Below are positions 45,124 through 55,382 of a stretch of 64,000 nucleotides of DNA, in pieces. The notes under the pieces are model-generated. The model did not search any database and had not been told where the DNA came from. It saw only the letters and a program-made list of their open reading frames with translations. The translations under genes were made by a program, and so were the position numbers. The stretch is taken from positions 4,196,739 through 4,260,738 of the forward strand of contig JARUPZ010000013.1 of the NCBI GenBank assembly GCA_031213475.1. Direction: 5' to 3'. How positions within the stretch are numbered: the stretch's first letter is position 1; each line of letters begins with the position of its first letter. The stretch comes from Nereocystis luetkeana (taxonomy: Eukaryota > Sar > Phaeophyceae > Laminariales > Laminariaceae).

Positions 45124-45910
45124 TGTGATAGAGTACCTTGATTTATAGTACACCAGGGAGAAACCAACCATCAGTACGTATATAGACCAACCATCAGTAC
45201 GTATATAGACCAGCCGTCAGTAAATAAGATAGTTGTAATCGGAGAATGGATACGTACGTCTAGCATCGAAGTATCCGAGGAGATAGAGATATACGTACGT
45301 ACTATGTTCATACAGAACTCACGGGGTGTTGCGCTGTATAGTATCATAGTATCTTCATACAGGATACTATGCCCATACAGAAATCACCGGGTGTTGCGCT
45401 GCATAGTATCTTCATACAGGATACTATGCCCACACGGAATTCCCGGGATACTACACTACATAGTATACGGAGTGCTCCCATACAGGATTCTCGGGGTGCA
45501 GCATTATATATTATCCTCTACCAGGTACATGACTCATGAGTTGTTGCGCTTCATAGTACCTTCTTACATGAGGTTTTACGGGATGTCACGCTTGTAGTTG
45601 AGGGTGGCGCGTGCCTCCAGTTGAGGGTGACGCGTGCCTCCTTGCAGTAGATTGTAGCCGGTTGAGCCTCCTTGCTAGTAGATTATAGCCGGTTTAAGAC
45701 ATATCATATTTCTGTCTTCAAAAACCAGCGGCTTCCCACCCCCCCTCTTAGCTCACTCGTCTCTTGCCGCCTTCGAGCAAGCCGCACACTCATAATAGAA
45801 GAGAACATGTCATGAACCGCGTCTGAGTTTGTCCAAGAAACAGACACCTGTGTCACACTTCTTCTGTGGATCATCATCACTGGTACCCTTGCCTTCTCTC
45901 ATCCTTCACA
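45124..45910 (+). repeat. 3' LTR, 787 bp
   Basis: Starts TGTGATAGAGTACC, ends CCTTCACA, followed by TAAG. Internally it has two to three near-repeats of TCATACAGGATACTATGCCC (45355-45430), also found in the left part of the 5' LTR. Confidence 0.85.
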
Positions 45911-45914
45911 TAAG

Positions 45915-47110
45915 ACGCCGCACGCATCCTAAAAACGTTAAGATTTGGTGCGTACTATTAATAGGTGCTGTGTTGCTGCTGCTATGGCCTAGGGCTGGTC
46001 CGTACATAGATATATGGGGTTTCCATACAGATAGGAAGGTGTTGTTGGCGTGCAGAATATACCCGCCAAATAGAAAGTGCCCAATGAGAAGATAATGCTC
46101 ACTGTTTGGAGAACGCTAAGAAATTTAGGCCCAGAAAAACGACTCAGCAGTCAGTGAGTGGTGGTGAACTCTATAAGCTAAATCCTGTGCAATAGCCTAT
46201 GCTCACAAGGTTGGTTGACGATGGCGCCACAATAAGAAAATCAGGCTTTCCCAAATTAGCTGTTTTTTGTTGGCGGGCCCATACTGCTGTATAGGGTACG
46301 AGTATAGGAAAGAAAAGCAATAACCGATCAACACCGAGTCAGTCTTTCGGCTCGTTTTTTTCTGACCGAGTCGGTTTGTCGGATTTTATAAAATCATGAA
46401 ATAAGTCAGCTGCTTCAAAAACCGACTGTTAATAATATCCGCCCGAGAAAACAACTGCGAATCGGTTACCCCGGCTCAAAACTCTATTCTTATTACCGCA
46501 AAGTGTCACGTGATGAGTTTGTTTTGGGGGTTGAGCTGTGCGATCGGTGAGCGTACATCGCGCACACGCTCTCTCGCAAATTCTTATTATCCACCCATCG
46601 CCTCCTCTTCGAGACCTCTGACGAAACAACAACTAATTACTACTCCCACTGTAGGACCATCTTTTTCACCAGCGACACGGGGCTCGCGGCTCGCGGTCTC
46701 ATGCTGTATCACCACTCGATCGACATCAATCGAGTAGTCGGTAGTTGCGTCAGTCACGCGCGAGGGAAATCGTTTTTATTTTTTTTCAGGGGGTGTTGGT
46801 TGGCGTTCGATACGATAACGGGGAAACATCGAAACTTCGATAATCCTCTGCGGTCGCGCGCAAGGAGGATCGATAGTATACTATTTCAGGCAGCATCACC
46901 ATCAGGTAGGTGGTGCGGTTGGTGGTTGGTGGAGGGCAAAACACGTTCGATACAACACCAATGTATCACAACAATATATCGAAACTTCGATAACCCTCTG
47001 TCACGGGCGAGGAGAATCGTTGTTTTGATATTTCAGTGAATGGAGGGCAAATCACGTACAATACGATAACAGCAATTATAAATAGCATATATATGTGCAT
47101 ATATATTCGA
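45915..47110. other. Unassigned stretch with repeats
   Basis: No gene. 46590-46750 is homologous to 28925-29060 (repeat Q). About 46800-47060 is a tandem duplication of about 150 bp, each unit carrying ATCGAAACTTCGATAA followed by CCTCTG and GAGGATCG/GAGAATCG; the same ATCGAAACTTCGATAA word recurs just after the LINE copy, at 48604. Confidence 0.5.
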
Positions 47111-48602
47111 AGTACCGAGGGAGTTCCGAGCCACCGAAGGGTCAACGGAACTGGCCCCCTCGGTGTTTGGAGTTGGGACCGCGCTATGTATGGTTCACTG
47201 CAACAAAAAGGCGGGGAAGTGGTACCGGGGGATCCTTGTAGCAGCCGAACGGTTCATGGTGAGGTGGCACGAGGCTGAGGCTGAGATGACTAGGCAGCGC
47301 CGCGCATCCACCTTGGGTGTGTGGTGTTCAAGGGAATGGGGGGGGGGGGGGCAAGAACAGGAAGAGTGGCAGAAAACCCGCCCAAGGGAATGCGGAGAGG
47401 GGGGGGAACAGGAGGAGGAGTAGAAGGGAAACTGCGCTGGACGAAAGTAGGAAGGATATGGCAGACAGGGTAGCAAGGCACCAGGCCGACTAGGAAGTAG
47501 AACATGATTATTCTACACGACGGCGTGCCACCAACTACTGATACATACAGCTGGTGCGAACGTGGTCTTGCTTTGGCTTTCCTTCGTCTTCTCTTGTTTC
47601 TTTCTTTTTTTTCTTTCTTGCGCTGATCCTTTCTTCGTGATTTCCAGTTTATTTCTTTCTCTTCCTTTCTTCGATGTATAAGCCTTGTTGAAGGAGTCGT
47701 GTGGCTTGGTGGGTGGATGACGAGCCTGCTCTGCTCGTTTCGTATTTTCTGACGCCAAGGGGCTTGGCATAGGTGACGAGCGCAAGACGGAGACGGGGCA
47801 GTCCGGGTACCAAGGTGCCAGGTGGACTATTAACAGCAGGGAGAGAACCTGACAATGCTACTCGTGCCACAAACTGCAGCCGCTAACTGGAGGGTGCTTT
47901 GTGCTTTACTTGCCTGTTATTTTCCCTTGGTTCCGTGTCTTGACACTGTTTACATGTATGTAGTGGTGAGTTTCATCTTTTTTCTGTTTTTTCCAGCTCG
48001 CGAGTCGTTCTTTTCAAGTGCCTACCACAATCCCTGCGGGGGGGGGGCACGACAGTCTGTTTCTTCATTTTTTTTTCAATTTTTCTTGTTCTCTTTTGAT
48101 TTGTCTTCTTTTTGTTTTTGTTTTTCCTTTGTTTCCTTTCTCTTCTTTATTTCATAGATTGTGTATGACATGCCTGTCGTATCCAGTACGCACACATATA
48201 TGGTGACAAGGCATTGCATTGCCCACTGCTGCTGCTGTGCTTACTGCATTGGGGGCAACGTAGTATCTCTGTGTGTGTCGTTCTCATCAAACCGTTCTTT
48301 CTACCCGTCGACATCAAGCACAACCAGTGTCGGTACCGATTCTTCAATCCGAGAAGAGATTATTACTATCATTAATATTAGTTCTGTGGTTACAAAGCTA
48401 CGGCACAGAGATACTACGTCGCCACGTCAGACGTACCTGGTAGTAAGCAGCAAGCACAGCAGTAGTGGGCATTGCAATGCCATGTCACCACATAACTTGT
48501 ATCTCTTCTAGGGTTGAAGAATCGGCACGGACAACTTGTTGTGCTGGATGTCGACGGGTAGAACTAACGGTTTCTTTTATGTAAAGAACACGCACGCACA
48601 TA
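47111..48602 (+). mobile_element. LINE copy, 5'-truncated, with a nested insertion
   Basis: The start corresponds to LINE ORF residues near EFRATEGSTE; the frame reads AERFMVRWHEAEAEM and then loses similarity in a G-run. The 3' UTR follows on the + strand and ends ATGTAAAGAACACGCACGCA, the family's CA-rich tail. It is clearly diverged from the 19-kb copy (older). Positions 48282-48495 are a reversed LINE tail inserted inside it. Confidence 0.8.
48282..48495 (-). mobile_element. LINE tail nested, inverted, in another LINE copy
   Basis: TGTGTGTCGTTCTCATCAAACC, then the LINE tail in minus orientation to about ATGTCACCACATA; the host copy's own + strand tail resumes at 48497 (ACTTGTATCTCTTCTAGG). 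A 20-bp ATTACTATCATTAATATTAG insertion marks this copy. Confidence 0.7.
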
Positions 48603-49179
48603 CATCGAAACTTCGATAATTCGGGTATAATATTGGAACTTTAGATACGATATCCAACACCGAAAATTTTGGCCGGACACTGGCACAGCAGAATGTACTG
48701 TCAGTGGTAATCTACTGATTCGGTTGGTCAGTATATTGGCCAGCAGTTTTTACATTACGTACATCCACGGAACACGCAATAATATAGCATAGAAACCCCT
48801 GCAACGCGTTTCGCGAGGAGAGAGGAACACTGACTGCCACATTCATTTATGGTATCACGTTTCACTCATTACTGCTGTTTTTTCTGTGTCGATGATCGCA
48901 ATCACCCCCCCCCCAGGGCAATGCCGTTTTGAGGCGCGATTGTCATGGGAAATCTAGAGAAAATGCGTAGACATTATTTTTCATTCTACGGCGTTCCCAT
49001 CGGAGACCCCTCCACTCCCAGCCGGACGGGGGCGATTATATTGGCCTTTAGCGTAAGCTCGGCCGCGCTTCTCTCGGCTAGTATACTTCTGAAAATCACT
49101 GATTGGTTTTGTCCACGGTGGTGTCATCGCTACCGACTGTGAGTGGCCCACTGTTATTACTATTTATAGTAATAATTGC
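48603..49179. other. Spacer before MITE-1 copy 6
   Basis: Contains one 65-codon frame (48945-49142), listed separately. Nothing else recognised. Confidence 0.4.
48945..49142 (+). CDS. Possible small membrane protein or exon
   Basis: ATG at 48945; 65 codons MGNLEKMRRHYFSFYGVPIG.. with one hydrophobic segment at residues 29-50 (GAIILAFSVSSAALLSASIL) followed by a basic, Cys/Trp-rich tail. The stop overlaps a CT|GTGAGT donor, so this may be a first exon. No family recognised; about 800 bp upstream of the plastid-leader exon on the same strand. Confidence 0.25.
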   Translation: MGNLEKMRRHYFSFYGVPIGDPSTPSRTGAIILAFSVSSAALLSASILLKITDWFCPRWCHRYRL

Positions 49180-49287
49180 CATCACGGGGGACCATAGTTA
49201 ATAGGACCAAATATTGTTTGTACAAATGGGTAAATATAAAGGTGTTTGTGTATACAACAGGTCCTATTAACTATAGTACCCCGAATA
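49180..49287. mobile_element. MITE-1, copy 6
   Basis: ATCACGGGGGACCATAG left; AAATGGGTAAATATAAAGG middle; CTATAGTACCCCGAATATT right end, eroded. Confidence 0.8.
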
Positions 49288-49965
49288 TTAAATATTGTAC
49301 CTCGAGCTCGCAGGCTGATTTTGGTACAATGCCTGTTTTTGTGATAATGAAATTGAAATTTCGTTTGTCGTTTACATAACCATTGCCGAAGAGGGTGATC
49401 TTTGTGTTTGGCAGGGGAGGGGAAGCTACGGCCTTTTTATGAAAAAACCCGCTCTAATATTTGGTCGGCGTTCATAAGTTGGCACACCAAGAGCGTTCAA
49501 CTTGGTTTCTACTGTAGACCAGAAACGCTTTTATATTTGTTTATCCGGATGATCTAAGATACGAAGCACATACGATTGATTGCGGCATCGACCGCAGGAA
49601 GGAAGCGCCGCGGGCTGGTCAGATGCATGAGATGTATTTATTTAGCGAAATTTCCTAAAAGCGCGCAGCGTAATATATATATATATATATGCAAATGGTG
49701 TATAATTGCGGCGTATCCGAAGTGCGTGGGGTGATCGGGAGATAGATATGATATGGTGAGAGGGTAGCTCGAGGAAGAGCATAATATATACCAGTATGCC
49801 TACGTAGTCATACGTGCGACGTTGTTGCACCCTCCTCCTCCTGCTGTTTGTTGTAGATAAGGAAGGGAGGAATATCAGACCGCATTTTCTTTCATAATCG
49901 TGTTGTTTTCCACGGTTTTGTTCCCACAGACAGGCTTGTTAGCGTAGACCATCACGCCAATCAAG

Positions 49966-50235
49966 ATGGCCCGGCGCTGCCTGTTGCTGGGCTTACTCGG
50001 CGTTGGCCTCGGGTTTCAGGTGCGTGTTCCCCCGGCGCTGCAGCCGAAAAAACTACATCTGTCCTCAAGCAGAGTGCACTCCAGCAGTAAGGAACGGCCA
50101 GTCTCGAGCTCAAAGAGTACCACCACGGAGGAGTCGGCGGCGGCGGCGGCAGCGGCGCGCGCCCCGGTCCAGGCGCACGAGGATTGGGCACACAAAGAAG
50201 CAGGAGAAGCAGAACGCGTCGACTGGGCAAAGCAA
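49966..50235 (+). CDS. First exon of a probable plastid-targeted protein
   Basis: ATG in the context ATCAAGATGG. Residues 1-16 are a signal peptide (MARRCLLLGLLGVGLG), predicted cut just before Phe17, then VRVPPALQPKKLHLSSSRVH and a long Ser/Thr/Lys-rich, acid-poor stretch. Signal peptide plus phenylalanine at +1 plus basic serine-rich transit region is the bipartite (ASAFAP-type) import leader of ochrophyte plastids: ER entry first, then crossing of the inner plastid membranes. A run of alanines follows (residues 58-65), then WAHKEAGEAERVDWAKQ, probably the start of the mature protein. The exon ends CAA before a perfect GTAAGT donor (50236); the next exon was not found within the following kilobase. 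The mature function is unknown. Confidence 0.65.
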
Positions 50236-50263
50236 GTAAGTTCGTAGAGGTACGAGACAAGAG

Positions 50264-50360
50264 TTGACCCTTTTAGTACCGCAGTCCCGTTTTTGGGGCG
50301 AATTACTTAGAAATTGGCTGGTCTGTCCCCGAAACGGGACTGCAGTCCTAAAAGGGTTAA
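50264..50360. repeat. MITE-2 hairpin, copy 4
   Basis: TTGACCCTTTTAGTACCGCA to CTGCAGTCCTAAAAGGGTTAA; it begins 28 bp inside the putative intron. Confidence 0.9.
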
Positions 50361-50529
50361 TCTATATGCATGCGTGCGGCTTATGGCTAGTTGCGCTCTT
50401 TCGTCTCCCGCACCTTGGATCACGCGTCGACCACATCGAAATGCTAAGCACGTATCATGACCACACTCGAACGACGAGAGATGACGATGGGCCATGGTAA
50501 TCAGGACTCGTTATGCATTCAAAACCTAT

Positions 50530-50591
50530 GTATTACAGAATTTTTAAGAACCATATTCGGTCCTATTATTAATAGTTTGGCCCTCCGTAAG
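50530..50591. mobile_element. MITE-1 remnant
   Basis: TATTACAGAA.. then ATATTCGGTCCTATTATTAA and GGCCCTCCGTAAG: the right half of the family with the centre deleted. Confidence 0.55.
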
Positions 50592-51220
50592 AGTTACCTG
50601 GGATTATATGCCAGGTATGTATATGTTACCAGGGTAGGTTATAGCACTCTTGACCCAATATGTCAGGAGACGTGTCAAAGAACGCCATACGTGCGCCGTC
50701 AAGGGTGTAGGGGCCGAGAGTCTAACACTAAATCCTACCAGGTAGTCGTTTGGTGTCAGTCGAGGCATGTCAAGGCTAAGCTGGTGTCTGTCGAGGGGTG
50801 AAGCCCTGTCTCCTGACCGATTTGCTCTTCTGAAGGAAGTATGCCGAAGGTTTTGTACCTCATACTCTGGTGTGGTGAACGCATGCCAACATTTAATTTC
50901 CGTCCAGTGTGCGGGGGGCATTTTGCTTTGCGACTCGCATCAGTCCGCATGGCTACGAGGTGACAACCTACAGCAACATATACGAGTGTATATGTTGTTG
51001 CTGTTGTTGTATTTATTTGTCGTTGCTGTTGTTGTTGTTGTTACTCTCATATTAATACGTAGGCGAAGCCGTAAGTTCATACCTGGTATCCAATATTGAG
51101 ATTGTGGCTCCCAAAAACTGGATCGGAAGAATGCGTCGGATAAAAAATTACGTGTAGAATACTCGTATATACAGTCGTACAGCCAGTCAAAGCCGAATGA
51201 CACCAAAAAAGCGGTCAAGT

Positions 51221-51276
51221 ACCTGGTGCGTGGTACCTGGTACCTGGTACCTGGTGCCTGGTACAAGGTACCAGGT
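51221..51276. repeat. Cluster of TACCTGGTA/TACCAGGTA words
   Basis: GTACCTGGTGCGTGGTACC, then TGGTACCTGGTACCTGGT and GGTACCAGGTAG: a local (GGTACCT)n expansion of the word dispersed through the window. Confidence 0.8.
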
Positions 51277-51357
51277 AGACATCATGGCGAGTTGATCATG
51301 GCTGATGGTGATGATGGCCTCACATGATTAATATTCATGTTACTATTTAATTCCTGG

Positions 51358-51466
51358 TATTACGGGGGGCCATAGTTAACAGGACCTATGGTAGACATAA
51401 AAACCTATATGTTTAACCATTTTTACTCACAATATTTGGTCCTGTTAACTATGGCCCCCCGTAATA
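51358..51466. mobile_element. MITE-1, copy 7
   Basis: TATTACGGGGGGCCATAG to CTATGGCCCCCCGTAATA; the ends are perfectly complementary, suggesting a young copy. Same CATAG/CCCCCC variant as copies 8 and 9. Confidence 0.95.
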
Positions 51467-51490
51467 GTTCACTTCCTTCCCTGAATCCTG

Positions 51491-52275
51491 TCTGTGTGTG
51501 TGTGTGTGTGTTCTTCACATTAAACCGTTCTTTCTACCCGTCGACATCCAGCACAACCAGTGTCCGTGCCGATTCTTCCATCCTAGAAGAGATACAAGTT
51601 CTGTGGTCACAAAGCTACGCCACAGAGATACTACGTTGCCACGTGTGCAGTGTGAACTGCAGTGGGCAATGCAAAGCCATGTCATCATACTAGATACGAC
51701 AGGCACGACATACGCAATCTATGAAATAGTGAAACGAAAAGAAACAATCAAAGAGAAAACAAAAACAAGGTAGACAAGTCGAAAAAGAAAAAGAAGAAAA
51801 ATGAAAGCAAAATCTAAGAGAAACAATCTGTCGTGCCCCCCCCCCCGCAGGCGAGGTGGCCTACACTTGAAAAAGAACGAGCTGGAAAAAAGAAGAAATA
51901 ACAAAAGACACCACTGCTTGTGAACAGAGTAAGACAAAGAACCAAGGAGAAAGTAACAAGGAAAAATAACAAAGGGGAAATAACAGGCAGACCAAAGCCC
52001 AAAGCACCTTCTAGGTGGCGGCAGCAGCTTGTGGTACGAGTAGTATAGCCAGGTTCTCCCTGCTAATCCGCCTGGTACCTTGCTACCCAGACTGCCGTCT
52101 CCGCCCTGCGTTCGTCAACTATGCCCAGCCCCTTGGCGTCAGACAATACGAGCCGAGCAGAGCAGGTTCGTCTTCCAACCACGCCACACGGCTCCTTGAG
52201 TACGGCTTATCAATCAGAAAAGGAAGAGGAAGAGAAAAAATGAAATGAAAATCACGGAGAGTCAGCGCAAGAAAG

Positions 52276-52311
<36 letters not shown>

Positions 52312-52540
52312 GAAACTAAAAGAGAAGACAAGGGAAGACCACGTTCGAGCCAGCTGCACCAGTTGGTAGCACTAGTAGTATGGTCATATTCTACTTCCTA
52401 GTCGACTTGGTGCCTTGCTACCCTGTCTGCCATCTCCTTCCTACTTTCGTCTACCGCCGTTTCCCTTCTACCCCTCCTGTTCCCCCCCCTCTCCGCATTC
52501 ACTCGGTCGGGCTTTATGCCACTTCTCCTGTTGCCCCCTC
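51491..52540 (-). mobile_element. LINE copy, 5'-truncated, very young
   Basis: Matches 19042-20053 almost base for base (about five substitutions seen in 1 kb). Differences include an internal poly-A run grown from 13 to about 33 nt (52277-52310). It includes the 3' UTR and the last 50 or so codons of the ORF; on its 5' side it stops at a TGTATATATATA tract. The 3' end has (TG)n on the + strand. Confidence 0.9.
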
Positions 52541-52693
52541 TGTATATATATATATATACTGGTTGTGAAAGAAGCAAGCTGTAGCAAGAACGCATCTCGA
52601 TGGGAGCAAAAAAAACGAAATACCAGGTAGTGCGCACGGCGACACCATACCAATCCGTAAGGGAAATGGTACTATTAATAGTAATACCCGGTA

Positions 52694-52768
52694 TTAACCC
52701 TCTTAGGACCCCAGTCCCGTTTTTGGGACAAACTACTTATAATTATTGTAGTGCTTTGTCCCCATGTG
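52694..52768. repeat. MITE-2 hairpin, copy 5, cut short by SINE-A
   Basis: TTAACCCTCTTAGGACCCCA through CTTTGTCCCCATGTGG; the right arm is missing and SINE-A begins within 8 bp. Confidence 0.75.
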
Positions 52769-52775
52769 GCAAGCC

Positions 52776-53120
52776 GGTCGCCCCGGTGGTTCAAGTGGTT
52801 AACCTCGAATTCTACTTGTTTGAGTCCTGGGTTCGAGCCCCAGGTGGGTCGGACTTTGACTTTATTTTGCAAAAATAAAAAAGGATTCAATTGTTGAGAG
52901 CGCCTTGCAGCGTGGGTAGGCACAATTCGATGCGAGTCGACGAGGGAAGAAAAGGCTGAAATCTTCTCGCGATAAAAATGAAGGCACGTACCGTAGCGGG
53001 AAGGGGGGAGAAGAGCCTGTTATGTGACCCCGGATCTGAGTTACGAGTGGGAAGGAGAGAGAGAAGAAGATGTGCGAAGATAATGAATGGAATGAGGAAA
53101 AAAAAAAAAAAAAAAAAAAA
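52776..53120 (+). mobile_element. SINE-A, copy 1, full length
   Basis: The head GGTCGCCCCGGTGGTTCAAG has a pol III A box and GGGTTCGAGCCCCAGG a B box with paired T stem (tRNA-derived). The body contains GAGCGCCTTGCAGCGTGGG, GATGCGAGTCGACGAGGG, GGCACGTACCGTAGCGGG and CTGTTATGTGACCCCGGAT; a 23-nt poly-A ends it. About 345 bp. Non-autonomous: it would need a LINE for movement. Confidence 0.8.
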
Positions 53121-53246
53121 TGTGGCGTAGCTTTGTGACCACAGAACTTGTATCTCTTCTAGGATTGAAGAATCGGCACGGACACTGGTTGTGCTGGATG
53201 TCGACGGGTAGAAAGAACGGTTTAATGTGAAGAACACACACACATA
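53121..53246 (+). mobile_element. LINE 3'-tail fragment abutting SINE-A
   Basis: TGTGGCGTAGCTTTGTGACC through GGTTTAATGTGAAGAACACA and (CA)n: the last 120 bp of the LINE on the + strand, starting exactly after the SINE poly-A. Confidence 0.85.
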
Positions 53247-53462
53247 TGGGAGTGCGGTGCTAAAGGGGTGAAATAACGAGCTGTGGTATATTACCATTCT
53301 TTCGGTATCACCTTCAACAGAAAACACCCGAAACATCCACGGCAGTACATGCACACGCACTCGCAAAGAACGGAAAGGTAGAAATGGAAAAACGTCATGT
53401 TCTACTATTATACTCGTAGAGGTTCATTTCCGCTAAAATGTTTCTGAATGACGGGGCTCCCT

Positions 53463-53607
53463 TAAAACCCCTTTAGAACCGCAGTCCCGTTTTGGGGACA
53501 AACCACTCAAATTTCGAGTAGTTTGTTCCCAAAACGTTTTGGGGACAAACCACTCAAATTTCAAGTAGTTTGTCCCCAAAACGGGACTGGGGCTCTATAG
53601 GGGTTAA
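53463..53607. repeat. MITE-2 hairpin, copy 6, with internal duplication
   Basis: The normal arms enclose a direct duplication of about 46 bp (TTTTGGGGACAAACCACTCA and following), so the central hairpin occurs twice. Confidence 0.85.
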
Positions 53608-53609
53608 CC

Positions 53610-54415
53610 TAAAATTGTCGGAATGCCAGTCTTGCTTCGAAGAATGACGTTTTGGTATCCTTGGGGCCATGGGATTGCCCATGGGGATGCAATTTGATTT
53701 TTGCTGAAGTCAGTTGTCGGGTGAGGTATGGAGCTCTCCTTCATTAGGTAGGTGAGGAGCCCCAGACAAATTAGGGTGAAGCTCGACCGTACACCCGTAG
53801 TAGGCCTCAAACACGAAGAGAAAAAATAAAGAAGAAGAAAAAGAAAAACGAAGCAAACATGCATGCGCTGGAGGCGCAGGCCGAGTCCCGAGGATGAGGT
53901 TGACGTTTTCTGGTACGATCAGTCGTTTGGCATGTGCAGCTGATGAGCCAACGTAAGGACGTACGCCACAAGAAGACCAGACGGAAGGCAAGAAGACAAG
54001 AAGAGGGTAGAGACATACAGAGCAAGAAAAAATGTCAACATCACCGGAGAAAAGGGCAAAGTAGCAAAAAAATGATCACTCAAATACATCAATAAGATGA
54101 GCAGGGATCGGGGGTACGATGGACTTGGCAGGGAAAAGGGCACCACAACAAACTAAAGTAACAACACATAATAAAACAGATATTGTGCAACACCGCGTAA
54201 GACAGTAGTAGTGACTGGGCGTCTCAACTAGAAAGACGGCAAGAGAGCCAAGTTTCGGCGGGTGCCTCACTTCTTCAATCGGCCTATTCATAGCTGCTGT
54301 TGCCACGCCTCCTTCAACGTGGCTCCTCCTATTCTCCTCCCCTGGCCTTGGGCCCTACGGCATCTTGATAAAATTGCTGTGCATTTCAAACCTCAAGCGC
54401 TCGCCGTTTTGCTAT
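53610..54415. other. Unassigned stretch
   Basis: Purine-rich DNA (53810-54070, many AAGAAGAAAAAG tracts). Frames here are long on the minus strand only because of that bias. No gene recognised. Confidence 0.45.
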
Positions 54416-54564
54416 AATATCGGGGGACCATACTTAACAGGACCTATGATATCATAAAAGACCTATATATTTAGCCATTTTTACTACCAATATTTGGTCC
54501 TATTAGTTTAGCCATTTTTACCATTACCAATATTTGGTCCTATTAACTATGGCCCCCCGTAATA
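54416..54564. mobile_element. MITE-1, copy 8, with internal duplication
   Basis: TATCGGGGGACCATAC to CTATGGCCCCCCGTAATA; TTAGCCATTTTTAC..CCAATATTTGGTCCTATTA occurs twice in tandem, making this copy about 40 bp longer. Confidence 0.85.
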
Positions 54565-55011
54565 CATTCTCCTCCTCTTCAACGAAGCAGCGCTTCTTGC
54601 ATGTACTGCTCTGCCGCTTCTTCAACACGCCTCAGCCACTTGCCCGATTTCCTCGCGGCTGGCGCCCATTGTTTTTGTTCGGTGAACAAGTTTAACAACA
54701 ATAATTGGTCGCGTTCGAGACAACCTATCCAGTCGTCCTGCTCTTCTTGCCCGACAAAAGTAACCTTTTCCCTCCTTCAGTTCCCCTAACATCACTCTTT
54801 CAGGTATAGGCTCTCGCCATCCATACGAGCCACGAACCCCACGAAACCTATGATCGGCTTTCGCACGGTCGTCTCGACGTCATCACAGCCAGTCGTAGCC
54901 AGTGCGTCTGCGTATTTATGCAAGCAAAATGGTAGCCGTCGCGAGGTTTAGTCTTCCATGCAATGCAGCGGAGGAGCCATCGGTGATGATCTGTCCACAG
55001 TATGGCGAGAT
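54565..55011. other. Unassigned stretch
   Basis: Between MITE-1 copy 8 and SINE-B. Frames of 60-80 codons occur but none is recognised. Confidence 0.4.
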
Positions 55012-55382
55012 GGGCCACGGTGGGGCTATACGTGACAGCCTGTTAGATTACTCCCATGCGGTAGTATATATTGTATTAACACTCTGCAGCATGCTATCAA
55101 GATCAATTTCGGAGGTTCGAGTCTCACCGAGTGCTTACTCGTAGGGACTTTTTCTTGCATTAAAATTTACTAGCGGTAAGCGCGAGAGCGTGAGTTAGCT
55201 ACATTCGATGAAAATTGACGAGCAGTGGGAATGCTGAACCCTATGCGCGACAAAAAAGAAAGGCACGTACCGGGGGGGAGAAAGGACGACACCTGTGACC
55301 ACGGCTTGTCCAGAAGATCGCTGAGGGTAAAAACCCCCTACGAGTTAGTCTGAAAAGTAAAAGTGATGACTGAAAAAAAGCA
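55012..55382 (+). mobile_element. SINE-B, copy 1 (altered head)
   Basis: B box GGAGGTTCGAGTCTCACCGAG, then TGCTTACTCGTAGGGACTTT, GAGCGTGAGTTAGCTACATT, GGAATGCTGAACCCTATGCG, GGCACGTACCGGGGGGGAG and CACCTGTGACCACGGCTTG; A-rich end near 55380. The tRNA-like head differs from 62038 and may carry an insertion; the start is approximate. Confidence 0.7.

Larger units (their letters stand above)
37658..45910 (+). mobile_element. Ty3/gypsy-type LTR retrotransposon, broken
   Basis: LTRs begin TGTGATAGAG and the 3' LTR ends CTTCACA; the element is flanked by TAAG on both sides (37654-37657 and 45911-45914), a target-site duplication showing one insertion event. Parts seen: the tail of RNase H (about 41000-41120), a tandem-repeat segment (41430-41860), integrase with zinc finger and catalytic core (about 42690-43400), a chromodomain-like region (about 44000-44160) and a tudor-like tail (about 44270-44520). 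Gag, protease and most of the reverse transcriptase are not present. It is not whole and has several breaks. The LTRs differ by roughly 5-6% over the 210 bp I aligned, so the insertion is clearly older than the LINE copies. Confidence 0.85.
50236..51357 (+). other. Probable intron/intergenic stretch after the plastid-leader exon
   Basis: Contains a MITE-2 (50264-50360), a MITE-1 remnant (50530-50591), a (TTG)n-rich tract (50995-51045) and the TACCTGGTA cluster (51221-51276). A frame at 50767-51099 runs into the TTG tract and is not trusted. Confidence 0.4.
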
